The position numbers and the translations under genes were made by a program. Of a stretch of 64,000 nt of DNA, positions 46,672 through 57,615 are shown piece by piece. This DNA comes from Narthecium ossifragum (lineage: Eukaryota > Streptophyta > Magnoliopsida > Dioscoreales > Nartheciaceae), in NCBI GenBank assembly GCA_963920575.1, contig OY986973.1:11477395-11541394 (forward strand). The letters run 5' to 3'. Under the pieces are notes generated by a model. It worked only from the letters and a program-made list of their open reading frames with translations, did not search any database and was not told where the DNA came from. How positions within the stretch are numbered: the stretch's first letter is position 1; each line of letters begins with the position of its first letter.

Positions 46672-47945
46672 TGTCACACCCCGACCCATAAAACCCATCC
46701 GGTCCGGGGCATGAGGGTTCCTACTCTATTCAATCCATCACTGGCCCATTTATAATAAAATAATATAACTAATTAACAATTGATATGGGGTCAAAAATAA
46801 AATGTCTAATATAATTCAAGATTCTGATACAAAATTGATCCTCACGACATATATAATAAAACCTCAAGTCCTCGAACACTTCCAAAGGGTTGACGCGCCA
46901 CCAAGAGCCTATCCAACTGGGAGCTACTGAAGAGAGTTGAGGCATGCACCTGTAAAATGTAGCCCGAGTAGGAGTGAACGATAAGCTCAGTAGGATTCTA
47001 TACTACGACGCTCACAAAGGAAAGGGAACAGTAAAGTCCAAGGTTCCACCACATCTCTAGGGGAAACTCATGTCACGTACACCGCCTATCCCAGGGCACG
47101 AACGTTGATGACCCATAGTACTGTCAACAGTCGTCCCTCTCAAACCAAGCTCTCTAGCGCTGAAACAATAGGGGTAGGACCCAAGACGATACGTAATTTC
47201 TCCAAACAATGAAACTGAGACTGAGCCTGGAACCTAAGATGACATCTACACCTCAATCAGAGTTATTACAGCCAACTACACAGTAACCTCAAAATATCAG
47301 ATTATTATAACAATTTCCATCCAAGACCTGACTACCCAGCCTCGGTCCTACGGCTAAATCCGAGAGCCTCGGTCCTACGGCTAAATCCAAGAGCCTCGGA
47401 TCGACGATCACCCATGTCCTAACCTCTATGCCTCTAATGCAATCAAAATGAATGCGATGCTCAGGCACACATATAGAAGTATAAGCATGCAACATGATGC
47501 CATGTCATAATATACAGGGCTAGGCGCGGCGCATAACTCGCCAAGGGGGTGAACATAGCAAAGATCTAAGGAAAGCGGATAAATAGGCACGCTAGCCTAC
47601 AAATCTCAACGAGACTAAGTGTCACACCCCGACCCAGAAAACCCAACCGGGCCGAGGCGTGAGGGTTCCTATCACTATTCACATCCAATCTGGCGCGATA
47701 CAAAGCGAAAAACAGAGATAATTTGAACAGTTTAACATCCAAGGGTAAAGCTGTAATTCAATTAAAAGAAACATTATGTTGTAGTATTTAAACATCCGAT
47801 ACAAATTCTTATCAAACTCCTCCAAGGAAATATTATACATTTAACCTAAAAATCCTCGAAGGATGTCTATAATATACATGATCTATCAAAAGTACAATTG
47901 TTCTCCCACAGCAACCTCAAGCACCTTTGGAAGTCGTCACGTCAC

Positions 47946-49531
47946 TGATGTGCTGTCGCAGGCACTCAAAAATAAATCCAATACTCGTTACGATAAATGT
48001 AGTAGTGCGAGTACGAGTCGATCCCACGAAGAGTGTTTAGTCTAGTTTTGTGCTAAGTGAACAAAGATAGGGGGGTTTTAAAACGTGAGGAAAACAATAA
48101 AGAAATAATCTAAAGCGAAGAAACAAGTTGAATCAAGAGAACAAACCTTGGTCTGAGTCAACATCCACCATCGGAATCCAACAACTGATCATAGATGCAA
48201 GTATCAATCAATTCATACCATGAATATTCACCGTTCGAATGAAATCCGAATCTCTCCTCAATCATAGTTAATCAGAAACAAGCGATCTAATCAACCTTAA
48301 TTACTAGAAAACCTAAGACAAGCGCTGTAGATTTAATCTAGTAGCAGCGTTAAGAATAGGGAGATCGATGAAGCTAAACAACACAAGCACAAGCGGTTGC
48401 ATTTAGTCTAGTCAAATATTCTTCCTAAGACCTAACAATCTCTGAAACGCAGTAGATTATTAAACCTTAGTTGCTTCGCAGATTAGAGAGATCAAACAAT
48501 TCCGGATTTGATATCCAACCTAGCTGTAAATCGCAATGAATAATAAACTAGTAGCTCTCCTAACAATTAGACAAGACAATCATGAATATTTAATAACAGA
48601 AGAACATTCAATACTCATCTATAAACTGAACAATAAAAATAAATTAGATCTCACAGTTTCATTGATTCCGAGGTTTCAGTCTCCTCGACCAAGGATCAAG
48701 ATTTAGCCACGCAGGGCCATCGAGAACAATCCTCAAAAGATTCCAATAAACAAGATAAAACCTAAAAAAAATATAAAGGAAGAGAAAGAGCAGGCAAAAG
48801 TGTCCAAGAATCCCCCCTCAAACCCTAGAAAGAGTCCTATTTATAGCCTCAAGAGTATCCACCCTCGGATTAGATCACAATTCTTTACTGGGAAAGTCTG
48901 ATCGATCCTTCTCGGGGTGTCGGATCGATCGGTCTCATTAAAAATCTCCAATTTCTAGTTACGCCCGAGTCCGATCGATCGAACTATGGGCGCTGGATCG
49001 ATCGGATGCGTAAAAATCCACCTTCTCTGGCTATTTTTGAGTCTGATCGATCGAACTTTAGGTGTCCGATCGATCGGACCCCTTAGGATGGATGAATGGA
49101 TCGATCGAACCACGTTCAGCCAAAAAATACATGTTCTGTCACGATTCTGCATAGTCCGATCGATCCTTCTCTGGGTGTCGGATCGCTCGGACGTTCCAGC
49201 GTATTACTGTTCTGCCATCCAGACTGCGCCATCGGTACTAAAATTGCCGTAACTTCCTCTAGGAAACTCGGAATCACGAATCGTAAAATTCTATAGAATC
49301 TAGACTTCAACAGCTTTCCAACCATATATGGAACATCATCTGGTTCTTCATGACAAGGTACAGATTAATCTTTAAAGTTGATCCATGCACTCTTTTTAGC
49401 TTCTTTTCGACTTAAGGACTTTAATTACATCCTAAATCAAAATATAAGAATAATGAGTGTATTTAAGAATTAAATAAGCACAGGAGACTAAGTATTAAGG
49501 GATAAAAATATAACATTATGCATCATCATCA
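47946..49531 (-). repeat. 3' LTR of the non-autonomous Athila-like element
   Basis: A 1586 bp LTR with TATA box TATAAATA (48838-48845, minus strand) and paired GATCGATC palindromes at 48895-49195, just upstream of the TATA box on the transcribed strand. Confidence 0.93.
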
Positions 49532-49545
49532 AATTCCCCCACACT
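49532..49545 (-). other. Polypurine tract of the non-autonomous element
   Basis: On the minus strand AAGTGTGGGGGAATT lies directly before the 3' LTR. A stem-loop TTTTGC...GCAAAA (49550-49571) precedes it; a similar one precedes the Athila polypurine tract (59079-59098). Confidence 0.8.
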
Positions 49546-50892
49546 TAGCTTTTGCTCGCCCTCGGGCAAAATTAAAATTCACTCTACTCAAGATATCAAG
49601 GTTGCAACGCCATCAACAAAGAACAATCAAGCTCTTCACAAGACTCATAACACATCATGAACAAACATTTTTAGACAACTTAAAAATCAATCAATAAGCA
49701 TTTCCACTTGAAGATGAAGCATACTAAATAAGTAGACCCTCACGGAAATTAACACTCAACTCTCATGTGTTTGAAGGGTATGTATTTCACTCAAATTCAT
49801 TCCAATGAAAATGATCTACCATAAGCTTGCATATCTTCTCATTCTCCACCACTAGAATCACATGCATAACACGAATCATAAGGACTTCAAAAGGTTGTAA
49901 TGGGGTCCAGGATTAAGGTGGGAAATATTTGGGCATGTAGCTTAAAAGCCAATGGAATTAATGGAGCAAAAATGCATCAATAAGACATGTACAACCAATC
50001 ACTCCATTCAGCAACTTCTTCAACTTTGCTTTAAAGTACTCAAACCATATAACATTACCACATTGGCAGAGAGATTGTTCAAAGGAATACTTTTTAACTG
50101 AAATAGTGAACAATCTTTTGGAAAAACTTTCACCTTTGTAGAGACCATACATAAACATACCCTTTTCTTGGAGTATTAGGAGGATTCATAAACACATTTT
50201 GTAACATGAGAAACAATTTCCTCCTTCACTTTCTTTTCTTCTTTTATTTTTTTTTTCTTTTTTTTTTCAAATATAGCCATACCACAAATCCAAACACCCC
50301 TACACTTGAACTTTTGCACCCATACATATCATAATGATGATCAATGCTCCACTAGTTTTATGGCTGGGTAACGGCATTGTTTTTCAGGTTTAAGGCTTGT
50401 AATGTGGGTTCACAATGAAGTCAATAAAGCTCAAAGGTGTTTAGCAAAAGAATTTAAGCACAAGGTAGGCTATTTGGCTTATGTAGCTTATAACAAAGAT
50501 GGCCTTAATCATGTTCATGTTTGCATGTGTCAATGTGACCTCGAATAGAATCAAAGCAAGTTCTAGATCTCCTCCCCCACACTTGAAACTGACATTGTCC
50601 TCAATGTAAGGTGGAATGCAAAGAAAGGCAAAAATAACTAAAATGGAAATGCGAAAATAAAAAGAGAAAGGAACGAATTCCCCTTGGGTTGCCTTCCAAG
50701 CAGCGCTTTTGTTTATGAGTTGCACAGGAATGGTTCACTGCATGTCTGGGTGAATTCTTCATGTATCACAGGGGGTAATCAATCACCTACAAAGCAAAAG
50801 CAAAGCAAAGCCAAACAAAAGCAAACATGCATGCACACAACCTAAAAATAATTCAAGCACTCTCAAGCACACAAGAAAGTAAATAAAGCAAA

Positions 50893-52077
50893 CTAAACTA
50901 CTATATACAAAAGAAAAAGTTTTAATCGTGCCCTTGGTGGCCGTTCTCTAGCACGATGGTATGCAAAATCAATGGATGCCATAATATGGATATTTAACCT
51001 CAATAGTGCCACCAAGGTTAATTTAGCATATGAATCCAAGTGGCATATTTCAAAAATGAAAACTAGCTTTTCCATACTAACACCAGTAAACAACATAGCT
51101 AGATCTCTTAAACAGAAATACTTATCATCATGGTGATCAAGAAGAAATGAGTCAACATTATGCTCAGATATAATCGAATCATCCATTGACCTATTAATAA
51201 TGTCGTCGTTCGGATTGTCAAAGATGTCGAGATTACATGATCGAAAATAAATCCGTCGAGATATGAAAATATCTACTAAGGTCATCTCCTTTTTAACCAC
51301 TAATGAAGATGAGATAGTCACAGGAAATATACCTCGCGACGTACTAGGAATGCTTTCAACTTCAGTCGGAGGAGGTTCTTCGAATAAGTGCTCCTTGTGT
51401 TCTCGGCGGTCGATTAGCCTAGACTGGACAGCTTCTTCATCTGCATTTTGTAGAAATTCCCCCGAAGCATCTCCAACCTCAGCAGTCAGTGAAATATCAT
51501 CATTAATTTCATGAACCGACAAAGAATCACGAGTATTATGACATAAATCATTATCATCAGAAACAAAAGCATCACAAGTATTATCATTACAAACATGAGG
51601 TATAGAATCATATCTATCAACTTCTTCATCAAAAGAGTGACTCACATTAACTTGGTCAATTATTAGTGGCTCTTGTTGCATTTGTGACTGAGCAATGAAG
51701 AGGTTCTCAGTTTTGTCACGTTCCCTAGAAAATCTTTCCTCAGCGCAAGAATTACGCATTTCTCTTAAGGAATTAGTATTTTCTTCCATTTCCTTCAGAA
51801 TCGCCAACATTCGTGCTTGAAACTGCCAACTAGGGTAGGTATGATCTCTAAAATCTGAATTATAAGAATATGAATATGAATCACAGGCCGGGTTTGAGAA
51901 ACCATGAAACTGCCAACTAGGGTAGGTATGATCTCTAAAATCCGAATTATAAGAATATGAATATGAATCATAGGCCGGGTTTGAGAAACCATATGTGTCA
52001 TTATTGTAACCGGGTCCATAACCAAAAGGCAAATCATCATTCCATATGTCACCCAGTGGCATATTATAATTGGCCAT
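50893..52077 (-). CDS. 394-residue ORF of the non-autonomous Athila-like element
   Basis: The only long ORF of the element starts about 100 bases after the primer-binding site, where gag would begin. The N-terminus is rich in Tyr, Asn and Ser. A 29-residue block (GFSNPAYDSYSYSYNSDF onward) is duplicated in tandem at residues 30-58 and 59-87. A charged, possibly coiled region follows (MLAILKEMEENTNSLREMRN). The middle is acidic, and the C-terminus is mixed hydrophobic and ends in a basic RARERPPRARLKLFLLY. There is no CCHC knuckle and no recognisable capsid, protease or polymerase motif. It may be a diverged gag or a domesticated helper; function is unknown. The frame is intact in a copy with near-identical LTRs. 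Confidence 0.75.
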   Translation of the reverse strand: MANYNMPLGDIWNDDLPFGYGPGYNNDTYGFSNPAYDSYSYSYNSDFRDHTYPSWQFHGFSNPACDSYSYSYNSDFRDHTYPSWQFQARMLAILKEMEENTNSLREMRNSCAEERFSRERDKTENLFIAQSQMQQEPLIIDQVNVSHSFDEEVDRYDSIPHVCNDNTCDAFVSDDNDLCHNTRDSLSVHEINDDISLTAEVGDASGEFLQNADEEAVQSRLIDRREHKEHLFEEPPPTEVESIPSTSRGIFPVTISSSLVVKKEMTLVDIFISRRIYFRSCNLDIFDNPNDDIINRSMDDSIISEHNVDSFLLDHHDDKYFCLRDLAMLFTGVSMEKLVFIFEICHLDSYAKLTLVALLRLNIHIMASIDFAYHRARERPPRARLKLFLLYIVV

Positions 52078-52173
52078 ACATTCAAACCATAGAAACTATA
52101 TAAATTTTTTTTTGTTTTTTTTTATTTATGAAAATAAAGATCACTATAAGCACAAAAATCAACTAGAATCACT

Positions 52174-52190
52174 CCCCGGCAACGGCGCCA
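52174..52190 (-). other. Primer-binding site, tRNA-Asp
   Basis: On the minus strand TGGCGCCGTTGCCGGGG follows the 5' LTR by five bases and complements the 3' end of plant tRNA-Asp, including CCA. This primer is typical of Athila/Tat-type elements. Confidence 0.92.
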
Positions 52191-52195
52191 AAATT

Positions 52196-53778
52196 TGATG
52201 TGCTGTCACAGGCACTCAAAAATAAATCCAATACTCGTTACGATAAATGTAGTAGTGCGAGTACGAGTCGATCCCACGAAGAGTGTTTAGCCTAGTTTTG
52301 TGCTAAGTGAACAAAGATAGGGGGTTTTTAAACGTGAGGAAAACAATAAAGAAATAATCTAAAACGAAGAAACAAGTTGAATCAAGAGAACAAACCTTCG
52401 TCTGAGTCAACATCCGCCATCGGAATCCAACAACTGATCATAGATGTAAGTATCAATCAATTCATACCATGAATATTCACCGTTCGAATGAAATCCGAAT
52501 CTCTCCTCAATCATAGTTAATCAGAAACAAGCGATCTAATCAACCCTAACTACTAGACAACCTAAGACAAGCGTTGTAGATTTAATCTAGTAGCAGCGTT
52601 AAGAATAGGGAGATCGATGAAGCTAAACAACACAAGCACAAGTGGTTGCATTTAATCTAGTCAAATATTCTTCCTAAGACCTAACAATCTCTGAAACGCA
52701 GTAGATTATTAAACCATAGTTGCTTCGCAGATTAGAGGGATCAAACAATTCCGGATTTGATATCCAACCTAGCTGTAGATCGCAATGAATAATAAACTAG
52801 TAGCGCTCCTAGCAATTAGACAAGACAATCATGAATATTTAATAACAGAAGAACATTCAATACTCATCTATAAACTGAACAATAAAAATAAATTAGATCT
52901 CACAGTTTCATTGATTCCGAGGTTTCAGTCTCCTCGACCAAGGATCAAGATTTAGCCACGCAGGGCCATCAAGAACAATCCTCAAAAGATTCCAATAAAC
53001 AAGATAAAATGTAGAAAAAATATAAAGGAAGAGAAAGAGCAGGCAAAAGTGTCCAAGAATCCCCCCTCAAACCCTAGAAAGAGTCCTATTTATAGCCTCA
53101 AGAGTATCCACCCTCGGATTAGATCACAATTCTTTACTGGGAAAGTCCGATCGATCCTTCTCGGGGTGTCGGATCGATCGGTCTCATTAAAAATCTCCAA
53201 TTTCTAGTTACGCTCGAGTCCGATCGATCGAACTATGGGCGATGGATCGATCGGATGCGTAAAAATCCACCTTCTCTGGCTATTTTTGAGTCCGATCGAT
53301 CGAACTTTATGTCCGATCGATCGGACCCCTTAGGATGGATGAATGGATCGATCGAACCACGTTCAGCCAAAAAATACATGTTTTGTCACGATTCTGCATA
53401 GTCCGATCGATCCTTCTCTGGGTGTCGGATCGCTCGGACGTTCCAGAGTATTACTGTTTTGCCATCTAGACTGCGCTATCGGTACTAAAATTGCCGTAAC
53501 TTCCTCTAGGAAACTCGGAATCACGAACCGTAAAATTCTCCAGAATTTAGACTTCAACAGCTTTCCAACGATATATGGCACATCATCTGGTTCTTCATGA
53601 GCAGGTACAGATTAATCTTTAAAGTTGATCCATGCACTCTTTTTAGCTTCTTTTCGACTTAAGGACTTTAATTGCATCCTAAATCAAAATATAAGAATAA
53701 TGAGTGTATTTAGGAACTAAATAAGCACAGGAGACTAAGCATTAAGGGATAAAAATATAACATTATGCATCATCATCA
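52196..53778 (-). repeat. 5' LTR of the non-autonomous Athila-like element
   Basis: A 1583 bp LTR with TATA box TATAAATA (53087-53094, minus strand). The palindrome array at 53145-53440 is arranged as inverted pairs such as CCGATCGATC...GGATCGATCGG, beginning about 50 bp upstream of the TATA box. Confidence 0.93.
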
Positions 53779-54719
53779 GTCACCAAAAGCTGATCTCGCC
53801 GGCTCTACTGAAGGAGAACTGGCGCCTGCACCTGCAAACACAGCCCAGGTAGGAGTGAGCGACAAGCTTAGTAGGATTCTACTCTATTGCACATTGAAGG
53901 GAGGAAAGCAACAACTGTGATGTCTCCCCGCTCAAGTCTAAGGAATGCCACGGGGTCCCACAACCCCTATCGATTTCCTAAGGGCTCCTGCCATGAAACC
54001 TCTCTAATGAACAAGTTATCAGGAGGCCATGGAACAGTAACATGCAGGATCACCCTTACTAAAGTAGGATTCGCATGCCTTGGGGACCCACGTCGGGAAC
54101 GCATCGACATCCATCCTTAGCACTTAGCATTGGGGAGACAACACGACCTCTAAACCTGAATAACAATATGATTATAACCAACTACATCATATCCTCGATA
54201 ACATGAAGATTCCAATGATACAATCACGTCCTAAACCTTACTATCTAGCCGCGGTCCTAAGGTTAGATCCGAGCTACCCGAGAGCCTCGAATCGGCAATA
54301 AACCCATCGCCCCACCTAACCTGATATGCCTCTAATGCATACAGTGCATGAACCTATGTAAACAGCTAACCTCGATGTCTTTATATGCGACAACATCAAT
54401 TATAAGTTCAACAGTTATACAATAGCCCTTAGCACTCGCCGGCAACGGGCTAAGGTTCCACAATACCATGTAAGCTAGCACTCATAGCTAGCTAATGGCT
54501 AGGCAAACAATTAGCATTTAAGTTTACCATCCAACTAGGTATTTAAATACGAGTCAATCCACAAATTTGCCAAAAAAGTTAAGCGCACAATTCAATTCTC
54601 AATCTCAATAAATCCATTGAAAACCCCGTGATAACAACGTTCATGCTTCCGAATATGATTGCGTATCTATCATTAACGAAAAACCAATCAAAGGAAGCCA
54701 GAAAACACTATTTAGGGGC

Positions 54720-54985
54720 TCACGGTCAATGCGACGGTCGATCCAACGGTCGATTTGACGGTCGACCGTGAGACCAAAATGAGGGAAAAGCACACGGGCC
54801 AGGGTCGATCGGGACATCGACCCTGGGAGACCCAAAATGAGACAGAACCTCACGGTCGATGGGACGGTCGATCCGACGGTCGACCGTGAGGCCACAGTCG
54901 ATGCGACGGTCGACTATGAGACAACAAATAAGCGTGCCAACACCTGACTGTCGATCCGACGGTCGACCGTCAGGCCTAGTACACA
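54720..54985. repeat. GGTCGATC/GGTCGACC array in the middle solo LTR
   Basis: About ten CGGTCGAYC units, several enclosed by CTCACGG/CCGTGAG arms, in the same place as the 16066-16380 array of solo LTR C. Confidence 0.8.
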
Positions 54986-55792
54986 GTTCCTACGAACAGT
55001 GCTAGAAATCCAATTTCTTGGATTTGATCTATCAAAGCTTATCGAATCGATGAAACTTTGCAGGCACGCGTAACAAATGATGTGGGAAACTATTGATACG
55101 AAGAAAACACGATTTAGATGGTTAAATCTCAAATCTAGGTCCAAACGGTTAAAAACTAACAAATCGACGATAATACGAGAATCGTTCGATAAAATACGAA
55201 AACCAAATGGTAGAGATACTCTAAGCAAGGTATAACACCCATGTATTAAGCTACACAACATTCTACCATGTATTCCTACATCAAAAACACAGTAAGCCTA
55301 TCCTAAGAGAACGCAATCATACGATCGGGGTAGAAACACCTACATGATCAAGTAGGGCAGCTCCTCGACGTATTCCCCAAGCTCGATCGCCAAGATCCGC
55401 TCTTCGAAGATCGCACCTCGAAGCCCTAGCTCAGCCGGTAGGAGAGAGAGAGAGAGAGACAAAGACAGAAGAGGGAAGAAAGAGAAAGCAAAGAGAGAGT
55501 AGTCAGGGTATTTATAGAGATCAGGAACTGATCTCGGCCATCCGATTCGATCTTTCCCAATCGAGCTCCGATCTTCCGATTGAAGTCACCCTTAAGGTCC
55601 TAATCAATCACATACATCAATCCAAAGCCGTGTATGCGTTACGCGGGTGTGAAATCGACCACCAGGCACAAGTTACCAAATTGCCCCTGGGTCACAAGAG
55701 CAATACGATCAACCTGGTCGCAGCTGACGAGAAATCAAATCAACATGAAACGGCCCTCGACCCACGTGGTCGAGCTAGGTTAGAGGAACGGG

Positions 55793-55898
55793 TCCTCACA
55801 CTAAGCAACCAATCTAGATTAACAACCAACATTAATCTACACACGTCCTCACACTAAGCAACCAATCTTGATTAACAACCAACATTAATCTACACACG
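55793..55898. repeat. 53-bp tandem duplication across an LTR end
   Basis: Units 55793-55845 and 55846-55898 each consist of the LTR terminus TCCTCACA plus 45 bases of flank starting CTAAG, with one substitution. The duplication arose after the LTR inserted, since it includes the LTR end and the target duplication. Confidence 0.85.
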
Positions 55899-57615
55899 GG
55901 ATACAACCCCGGCTAAACGATTAAACAACTAAAACAACAGTTATAATAATGATTTAATCAAGCTTAGCCGCCTACGACCCATTTTTTCTACACATCCCAG
56001 GGGAGGAGTGACTCCCCTAGTTTAACCACAAGCCACACATGGGCCTACATGGATATAATAACATATATCTAGATTAAGATTTAAATAATCAATTTATCGA
56101 AATCAAACCAGATTATACCACTAAGCTCGAAAAATCATATCTTTCCATCTAGCTGTCCGATTGATATGAAGCTTGAAATCCCCACTCAATGCCATACTTC
56201 AAATCATGTATCCAAAAATTGGATCAATCGGATAAACAAAAATAGATGAAAACCTATAATTTCAGTAAAAATCAAGATTTGATAAACCAATCAAAATCCC
56301 ATCGAAAATAACTTGGATTGAAACTAAACTTTGCAGATCAAACCTAAATGTCACTAAGATCACTTAAGTTCTATAATTAAAATGACTGCCCTGTTCTGCA
56401 TAGCCTGGCCATTTAATTCACCAAATATTATTATGATTAAATCTATAAATTGTGAAATAAGTTGTAGTAGAAAGCTAACTCATAGATATAAAACTATTAT
56501 GTATAACATCAACTGAGATCATGCACGTACAGCTCGGAAACCAATCTAGAAAACCACTGTTCTAATTAACCTAGAAACTCCGAAAATAACTTAAGGAAAA
56601 GTTGCTTTAATCCATATCAATTCAAACCAAAATCCATTCAAACTTTAATCAGTTATTAAGCAGCCATATAAGCATCATCTAGCATGCTTTAATTGAAGAA
56701 AAAATCAATTAAAAAACAATTAAAATATTATGATTAAATCTCAAAATTGTGAAATAAGTTGTAGTACAAAGCTAACTCATAGTTATAAAACTATTATGTA
56801 TAACATCAACTGAGATTATGCACGTACAGGTCGGAAAACAAGCTAGAAAACCACTGTTCTAATTAACCTAGAAAATAACTTAAGGAAAAGTTGCTTAAAT
56901 CCATATCAATTTAAACCAAAATCCATTCGAACTTTAATCAGTTATTAAGCAACCATATAAGCATCATCTAGCATACTTTAATTGAAGAAAAAATCAATTA
57001 AAAAACAAAGAAGGCCAAAAGTAGCTAGAATGAAGAAACGTACCTAACTACACTTAATTCACGTTTAATCCTCGATTAAACCGTCCAATGGAGGTGTAGG
57101 GCTTCTCCCCTAGCAGCTGGCAACCTCTCCAAATGCTTGCAATGAGCTATCCCGGCGGGTCAGAGGAGAGAAGAAGATAGAAGAAGAAAAGAGAAAACAG
57201 AGGCGGTTCGCGGGTCTCTTAAGACCCGAGTCCGATCGGTCGCTCCCCAAGCGACCGATCGGTCTATTTCGGTTCGATGTTCTGGAAGAACACGTCAAAG
57301 GCCGTGCCGACATCGATCCGATCGGTCACAACCTGGAGCGATCATTGGTCTGGGCTGACAACTATCCTAAACACAGCTTTCGCACGCCCAAACTCAGATC
57401 TTTCGATCCCAAGTTCACCTAAAGTTCTAATAAGCACAAATAACAAAACAAAAGGGCTGTGTGTGTACATCCCGGGTGGGGAACCAACCGCCAAGGCGCA
57501 ATTTATCAAATTACCCTTGGGGTCTTTGCAATCAACCCGATCGCAGAACAAGGCCAAACGGGCCAGACCCTCGACCAAACGCGGTCGGACCGGATTGGAG
57601 GAACGGATCCTCACA

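Larger units (their letters stand above)
47946..53778 (-). mobile_element. Complete non-autonomous Athila-like LTR element
   Basis: A 5833 bp element, minus orientation, with LTRs 52196-53778 (5') and 47946-49531 (3') that look nearly identical, ends TGATGATGATG and CAGCACATCA. A perfect target duplication GTCAC flanks it (47941-47945 and 53779-53783). The primer site matches tRNA-Asp and the polypurine tract is GTGTGGGGGAATT. The 2.66 kb interior has no protease, RT, RNase H or integrase, only one 394-residue ORF. Shared signs with the Athila element at the right edge are a stem-loop before the polypurine tract and a GGCAACCCA block (50688 and 62090). Movement must depend on a relative. Confidence 0.95.
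47622..55800 (-). repeat. Middle solo LTR, split by a non-autonomous element
   Basis: The ends are TGTGAGGACCCGTTCC (55800, minus strand) and GGGTCGGGGTGTGACA (47622). A perfect target duplication CTAAG flanks it (47617-47621 and 55801-55805). Native LTR is 47622-47945 plus 53784-55800, about 2.34 kb, closely related to solo LTR C (14818-17201). It contains a GGTCGATC array (54720-54985), TATA-like TATAAATACCC (about 55508-55518) and a U3 repeat near 55665. Confidence 0.92.
46672..57615 (-). repeat. Outer Tekay-related LTR, split by nested insertions
   Basis: The ends are TGTGAGGATCCGTTCC (57615, minus strand) and GGGTCGGGGTGTGACA (46672). Native sequence is 46672-47621 plus about 55806-57615. 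The flanking five-mers GACAC and TGCAT do not match, and neither side has a primer-binding site or polypurine tract, so it is neither a canonical solo LTR nor part of a full element. Its right end abuts the Athila LTR exactly. It has the U3 repeat (57497-57513) and CCGATCGGTCGC/GCGACCGATCGG hairpin arms (57233-57262). Confidence 0.75.

Noticed and set aside
46101..46714. ORFs of 100-200 residues in the CT-rich block
   Set aside because: Biased composition and no recognisable family; one ORF runs across an LTR boundary at 46672.
48895..49195. A CRISPR-like array from the spaced palindromes
   Set aside because: Spacing is irregular, the units are short palindromes, the setting is a plant retrotransposon LTR, and the same arrays recur in several LTRs.
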